64,000 nt of DNA from an uncultured Bacteroidota bacterium (GTDB lineage Bacteria; Bacteroidota; Bacteroidia; Chitinophagales; Chitinophagaceae): contig CAIYLW010000045.1 of NCBI GenBank assembly GCA_903927185.1, positions 1-64,000 of the forward strand, given 5' to 3'. Shown piece by piece: positions 59,930-64,000 of this stretch; the stretch's first letter is position 1, and each line of letters begins with the position of its first letter. The notes under the pieces are model-generated. The model did not search any database. It saw nothing but the letters and a program-made list of their open reading frames with translations, and was not told the origin of the DNA. Both the position numbers and the translations under genes were made by a program.

Positions 59930-62428
59930 TTAGTTGGGGTCCACATCTGTAATAATATGAACAGATCGATATCTTTTATGTGTTTGCAAGATCAATGACT
60001 GTTGCTGTATAGCTATTTTACTTTGATGAATGAGCCGATTGTCTTTTGGTAATTTCAAAAGAATCTCCCAGATATATTGGTTCCTTACCCGGTCAACAAC
60101 AGGTTGTGAAGGCCCCATCATATAGTTTCCAAATTGCTCTTTTATCCCATTTGAAAATACATTGGCAGCTTCCTCTGCAATATGCTTTTCCTTGTGTTTG
60201 AAATTGATTCTAATTAGTCTAGTAAAGGGAGGGTACCCAAATTGTTTTCTGTTATCTATTTCAAATTTGTAAAGTTGAAAATAGTTGTGAGCTTTTACGA
60301 ATTGTAAAATTGGATGTTTCAAATTACTGACTTGTACAATTACTTTGCCATCAGCATTTTTCCTGCCTGCCCTACCGCTTACTTGTTCCATCAATTGGAA
60401 AGCCCTTTCATTCACTCTGAAATCAGTAAAGTTTAATATACCATCTGCATCTACTATTCCCACCAAATTCACATGTTCAAAATCAAGCCCCTTTACTACC
60501 ATTTGAGTGCCTACCAATATATCAATACGTTGTTGTTCAAATTGTTTTATTAAAGCATCATGAGCGTTTTTCCCTTTAACACTATCGTAATCCATGCGTG
60601 CAACTTTGGCATCTGGAAAAAATTCTAATACTTGTTCTTCTATTTTTTCTGTTCCAAAATTTTTCTGAATAAAATGATGACTGCCACAAGCAGCACAACT
60701 TGAAACTACAGGGTAAGTGCTACCACAATAATGACAGGAAAGTTTGTGTTTTGATTTGTGGTAAGTAAGTGTTACATCGCAATGTTCACAATGCGGGATC
60801 CATCCACATGTATTACAAATTAAATAGGGAGAATAACCTCTGCGGTTTTGAAAAAGTATAATTTGTTTATTTTCTTGTAATGTTTTCTCCATGCTTTTAA
60901 GCAAGGCTTCTGTAAATACTGTAATCCCATTTGGTGTTTCTATTCGGTTTTTAAAATCGGCTAATTCCATTTTAGGTAATTCTGCATCACCGAATCTCTC
61001 CGATAAATTAACGAGTGAATATTTTTCTTGCAGGCAATTATAGTATGATTCAATGCTGGGTGTTGCACTTCCCAATAATACTTTGGCTTGAAATAATCCA
61101 GCATAATAAATGGCACTATCCCGTGCATGATACCTGGGAGCAGGATCATGTTGTTTATACGATCCATCATGCTCTTCATCCGCGATAATTAATCCCAAAT
61201 TGCAAAAGGGTAATAGAAGCGAAGACCGAGCACCTAATACAGCTTTCATTTCACCATTTTTTACCTTGTTCCAAATCTCCACTCTTTCGTTAGCATTGAA
61301 TTTAGAATGGTAAATACCAATTTTATTGCCAAAATACAATTGCAGCCTTCGAATGATTTGCGAAGTGAGTGCAATTTCTGGAAGTAAATAAAGAACTTGT
61401 TTGCCAAGCTTGATATATTCTTCTATTAATTGAATATAAATTTGAGTTTTTCCACTAGCAGTTACACCATGCAATAGACATACCTGTTTGGTTTGAAAAG
61501 CTTCTTTTATCTGTGTTAATGCAATAGTTTGTGCGTTAGAAAGTTGGATATTAATATCAATATCTTGTGAGTATAGTGCAATTCTTGAAACAGCTCTTTT
61601 TTGAGCAATGAGAATCCCTTTATCGATTAATCCCTTTAATTGTGCAGCAGATGCATTAGACTTTTTTAATAGTGAGGGTTGAATAACTTCACCTTCTGTT
61701 TTGATAAGGTGCAAATATGATAGTAATAATTCCATTTGCTTAGGAGCCTTCCCCCAATTATTTAAAAGTTCAGCAAGTTTTTCATCACTAGTATAATCAG
61801 GATGCATTAAAATATAGGTTTGTTTTTTTTCCTGATATTTTTCTACTAATTCTTCCCATACATAGCAAATCTTTCTGTCAATTAATTTCTTTATAATTGG
61901 GTAAACATGTGAGCTGTCGAGTAATTGTTGTACTTCACTTAATCTTAATTCTTTCTTTAATTCTAAAGCTTCTGCAACGATAAATTCTTCGTCATTTAAA
62001 TCGTTATAAGATTCATCCAGCTCTTCATTCCAAATTAAAATACTTTCGCTTGATAATTTTAAATTTGCAGGAACTGCGGCTTGCATTACTTCACCTTCAC
62101 TGCATAAATAATATTTGGCTATCCAATCCCAAAGTGCCAGTTGTTGAGGGTTTATAAGAGGTTCTTCATCAAGTATATTTAGTAGCGGTTTTGGTGAAAA
62201 TCCAATTGGAGCCACAGAAAAAATTCTTTTAACAATTCCTGCATATTTTTTATGCTTGCCAAGAATTACTTCCACCCTTATTCCTGGTTTGATATTAGTT
62301 TGCATTTCAAATGGCACAGACCAGGTATAATTCTTAGGTAATGCTAATGGAATGATTACTTCAGCAAACAAAGTTGCCTCATTGTTTGAAAAAGCAGAGA
62401 GTATTGTAGAAGAAGAATTTATTGCCAT
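59930..62428 (-). CDS. priA: Primosomal protein N' (replication restart helicase)
   Basis: An 832-residue PriA. N-terminal 3'-DNA-binding domain (1-110), a winged-helix linker, Walker A LHGVTASGKTQIY near residue 325, the DEAH-type box ADEEHDGSYKQHDPAPRY, a zinc-binding set of eight Cys (CNTCGW, CEHCD, CHYCG, CAACG near residues 545-590) and the C-terminal helicase motifs (VGTQMVVKGLDF, QVSGRAGRKN). It reloads the replisome at stalled forks. Normal length. Confidence 0.97.
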   Translation of the reverse strand: MAINSSSTILSAFSNNEATLFAEVIIPLALPKNYTWSVPFEMQTNIKPGIRVEVILGKHKKYAGIVKRIFSVAPIGFSPKPLLNILDEEPLINPQQLALWDWIAKYYLCSEGEVMQAAVPANLKLSSESILIWNEELDESYNDLNDEEFIVAEALELKKELRLSEVQQLLDSSHVYPIIKKLIDRKICYVWEELVEKYQEKKQTYILMHPDYTSDEKLAELLNNWGKAPKQMELLLSYLHLIKTEGEVIQPSLLKKSNASAAQLKGLIDKGILIAQKRAVSRIALYSQDIDINIQLSNAQTIALTQIKEAFQTKQVCLLHGVTASGKTQIYIQLIEEYIKLGKQVLYLLPEIALTSQIIRRLQLYFGNKIGIYHSKFNANERVEIWNKVKNGEMKAVLGARSSLLLPFCNLGLIIADEEHDGSYKQHDPAPRYHARDSAIYYAGLFQAKVLLGSATPSIESYYNCLQEKYSLVNLSERFGDAELPKMELADFKNRIETPNGITVFTEALLKSMEKTLQENKQIILFQNRRGYSPYLICNTCGWIPHCEHCDVTLTYHKSKHKLSCHYCGSTYPVVSSCAACGSHHFIQKNFGTEKIEEQVLEFFPDAKVARMDYDSVKGKNAHDALIKQFEQQRIDILVGTQMVVKGLDFEHVNLVGIVDADGILNFTDFRVNERAFQLMEQVSGRAGRKNADGKVIVQVSNLKHPILQFVKAHNYFQLYKFEIDNRKQFGYPPFTRLIRINFKHKEKHIAEEAANVFSNGIKEQFGNYMMGPSQPVVDRVRNQYIWEILLKLPKDNRLIHQSKIAIQQQSLILQTHKRYRSVHIITDVDPN

Positions 62429-62464
62429 GAAAATTAGAGGACTAAGTTAAGACGCTTTCAACAA

Positions 62465-63220
62465 TCAAACAGAATAACTGCGATACCTTCTTAATCCAGT
62501 ATCCATTATTTGATACACCTGATCCCTCAAGAAAGGGATGTCTGTCATCCCTAACCCCGAAACAGAAACCTCTTCAAGATAAACAATTCTATTTTTTCCA
62601 GGAGTTAGGGAAAAAATAGAATTAAAATGTAATCTTTCTAATGTATCTAATAATAAGATGGGTTTTATAGGTGTTTGGGTTTCAATCGCAATTCTAAAAG
62701 CCCCATCATAAAATGATTTGAGTGGATTGATCGTTTCGTTAAAAGTACCCTCTGGAAAAATGAAAATGGAAATATTGTTTTTGATTGCTGCTTTAAGAGC
62801 CCTCACACTTTTTGCCCTAGTTTCTGAATTACTCCGGTCTACAAGAATCACAGCAGATTTATAAATCAATCCAAATATGGGAATTTTCACCATTTCATAT
62901 TTTCCAAGAACCCGAATAGGTTGATGAGCCAATAATACAATGGGAGGTATGTCGATATAGGAAGAATGATTCCCCACAAAAATATATTGTTGATTAGTAT
63001 TGTGAGTTGATTCATATATTTCTTGATGCCTGATACCAATAAAGAGATACCAAATCCAAGCCCAATATTTACAAATTCGATAAATAATATTCCCCCCTTT
63101 GATTTTACCAAAGGCTAGAGCAATCATTACAAATGGGAAAGCAATGAGTGTGAGAATAACAAACAATAAAAAAGCATAAAGACAATATAAAAACTGTAGA
63201 GGCTTCCAGATCCATTTCAT
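62465..63220 (-). CDS. plsC: 1-acyl-sn-glycerol-3-phosphate acyltransferase
   Basis: A 251-residue membrane acyltransferase that adds the second fatty acid to make phosphatidic acid. Two N-terminal hydrophobic stretches (about 10-32 and 35-55) precede the catalytic NHSSYID (N-H-x4-D) and the FPEGTFNE binding block, with a basic VDRSN segment between. It lies 36 bases upstream of priA on the same strand, so the three minus-strand genes plsC-priA-murB may form one operon. Confidence 0.92.
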   Translation of the reverse strand: MKWIWKPLQFLYCLYAFLLFVILTLIAFPFVMIALAFGKIKGGNIIYRICKYWAWIWYLFIGIRHQEIYESTHNTNQQYIFVGNHSSYIDIPPIVLLAHQPIRVLGKYEMVKIPIFGLIYKSAVILVDRSNSETRAKSVRALKAAIKNNISIFIFPEGTFNETINPLKSFYDGAFRIAIETQTPIKPILLLDTLERLHFNSIFSLTPGKNRIVYLEEVSVSGLGMTDIPFLRDQVYQIMDTGLRRYRSYSV

Positions 63221-63273
63221 CTTTCTAACTTAAGTAGAATAAGGGATATTTCTTTAATTTTTTGCATAAACAT

Positions 63274-63298
63274 AAAAAAAGCAACCCGAGGGCTGCTT
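63274..63298 (-). terminator. Terminator of the small membrane peptide gene
   Basis: On the minus strand AAGCAGCCC pairs with GGGTTGCTT (one wobble), followed by seven T. It lies 24 bases past the stop of the small ORF at 63323. Confidence 0.75.
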
Positions 63299-63322
63299 GT
63301 AAAATATGGCTAAGCTTATATT

Positions 63323-63454
63323 TTAGATAGTAGTTTTTGCTTCATTTTTCCAAAGTAACAAAATGATGGATATAACACAAGCAGTAACTCCAATAATCAA
63401 TAACGGACTTTCGCTAGTGGTGTTATTGGCAATTTGTGCAGCTATTAAAATCAT
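63323..63454 (-). CDS. 43-residue single-pass membrane peptide
   Basis: This minus-strand frame is too short for the ORF track. It reads MILIAAQIANNTTSESPLLI, then a membrane helix (IIGVTACVISIILLLW) and a charged tail KNEAKTTI. It has a candidate promoter upstream (TTG, 20 bases, TCAATTTG) and a good terminator downstream, so it looks like an independent short gene, not noise. No family is recognised; the helix with a polar N-part suggests a membrane peptide. Confidence 0.6.
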   Translation of the reverse strand: MILIAAQIANNTTSESPLLIIGVTACVISIILLLWKNEAKTTI

Positions 63455-63485
63455 TGTCTAATTTTTATTAATGATAAATCTGGTA

Positions 63486-63516
63486 CAAATTGAGCATAAA
63501 TTTTTTAAATAAACAA
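63486..63516 (-). promoter_or_regulatory. Candidate promoter for the 43-residue peptide
   Basis: Minus strand TTG (63516-63514), a 20-base spacer and TCAATTTG (63493-63486), one mismatch from TAnnTTTG. The start would be about 26 bases before the ATG. From 63517 to 63791 I see only AT-rich DNA without an ORF or repeat. Confidence 0.4.
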
Positions 63517-63792
63517 CTTTTTGGAGCTAACTTATATGTCGATTACATATTATGAAAAAAATAAATAAATTAAGTTTTTAGTAATCGAAATCAAAAATCA
63601 GAGGAAAACGATAAAAATTAGTAGTATTTAATTTAAGGGTTATTTTAATTTCAATTGTTACCCTGATAAAATCATTTTTTTGTGATAGAAAATAAATGAA
63701 AAAAGTGAAATTATTTTTTAAAAAATGACTAAAAAAGCTATTTAAATAGGATTTTTCTGTTTTCTGTACTTTTTATTTGAGTTTGCAAAAGC

Positions 63793-63821
63793 AAAAAGGA
63801 CCATAAAAAATGGTCCTTTTG
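63793..63821. terminator. Bidirectional terminator
   Basis: AAAAGGACCAT pairs with ATGGTCCTTTT over a five-base A loop, with A/T flanks. On the minus strand it follows the stop of the barrel protein by 55 bases and should end its transcript. Confidence 0.85.
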
Positions 63822-63876
63822 TTTCAGGTTTTAATTGTGGAGTGGTTTTCTTAGGAATGATAACTTATATAGAAAA

Positions 63877-64000
63877 TTAGAATTTATAGATAGCAGCAAG
63901 TATGAATCCGCTAGTTGTTTGAGTAGCAGATCCGTCGCCTTTTAAATAAATGGCATTACTTCCATTGTCAACACGGATTTCAGGAATGATTGTCAAATTA
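63877..64000 (-). CDS. C-terminus of an outer-membrane beta-barrel protein (partial)
   Basis: The last 40 codons of a minus-strand gene that enters from beyond the window. The frame reads NLTIIPEIRVDNGSNAIYLKGDG and ends GFILAAIYKF. Alternating hydrophobic strands and a final aromatic residue fit an outer-membrane barrel, and the ending resembles putative porin (BBP2-type) proteins of Bacteroidota. The full gene is not visible, so the family is only probable. Confidence 0.65.
   Translation of the reverse strand, partial: NLTIIPEIRVDNGSNAIYLKGDGSATQTTSGFILAAIYKF

Overview
The window looks like a chromosomal segment of an AT-rich member of the Bacteroidota, most likely a Chitinophagaceae-type bacterium. 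The phylum call is firm. It rests on a type IX secretion (T9SS) type-B C-terminal domain protein, three TonB-dependent receptors (two with N-terminal carboxypeptidase-like domains), a DUF5686 protein, GSCFA and MiaE-type proteins, Bacteroidota-style promoters (TTTG, about 19 bases, TAnnTTTG), and almost no Shine-Dalgarno sequences. The family call is inference. I saw no rRNA, tRNA, CRISPR array, transposase or prophage gene.

Layout. 1-4.1 kb: an accessory patch of five small secreted lipoproteins (NTF2/SnoaL-like or related), internally duplicated with its upstream region and terminator, with two remnants of a membrane protein gene and a signal-peptide ORF with no start codon. 4.1-7.8 kb (minus): PAP2 phosphatase, valine-tRNA ligase carrying a frameshift, and a tiny lipoprotein. 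8-14 kb: a DnaQ/GIY-YIG fusion nuclease, Tex, a DUF885 peptidase-like protein and a DsrE-like protein. 14-20.6 kb: a large GAF/multi-PAS histidine kinase, an ALDH7-type dehydrogenase and a LytS/LytTR two-component pair. 20.7-26.3 kb: a polyphosphate pair (ppx-ppk), a heptose adenylyltransferase domain protein with a flippase-like membrane protein, and a GT5-only glycogen synthase-like protein. 26.4-32.6 kb: metK, a NUDIX hydrolase, rlmB-like, GSCFA, miaE and a DEAD-box helicase. 32.6-39.7 kb: penicillin acylase, DUF5686 protein, trhO and small membrane proteins. 39.8-51.7 kb: three TonB receptors interleaved with purC, pdhB, a sigma-54-type regulator without an HTH, and a CarH/LitR-like B12 photoreceptor regulator. 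51.8-64 kb: lepB, cdd, a T9SS-exported adhesin-like protein, RlpA, a TSP3/OmpA protein, murB, priA, plsC, a 43-residue membrane peptide and the end of an outer-membrane barrel protein.

How genes work together. Most of the window is housekeeping: tRNA charging and modification, replication restart, peptidoglycan precursor synthesis, phospholipid synthesis, one-carbon and purine metabolism. It is mixed with envelope functions typical of a surface-active Bacteroidota. Clear operons are lytT-lytS (4-base overlap), ppk-ppx (20-base overlap), flippase-rfaE2 (14-base overlap), the membrane protein-NUDIX-rlmB-GSCFA run, and penicillin acylase with a small membrane protein.

Most interesting signals: the duplicated lipoprotein patch with its Met-less ORF; the valS frameshift at a 19-base repeat also present beside the gene; a perfect inverted repeat filling the spacer of the T9SS-protein promoter; the CarH-like regulator that keeps the cobalamin motif but lacks the bis-His residue, with two inverted repeats in its divergent intergenic region; and a 43-residue membrane peptide with its own promoter and terminator. 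I did not find a clearly new multi-gene defence or biosynthetic system.
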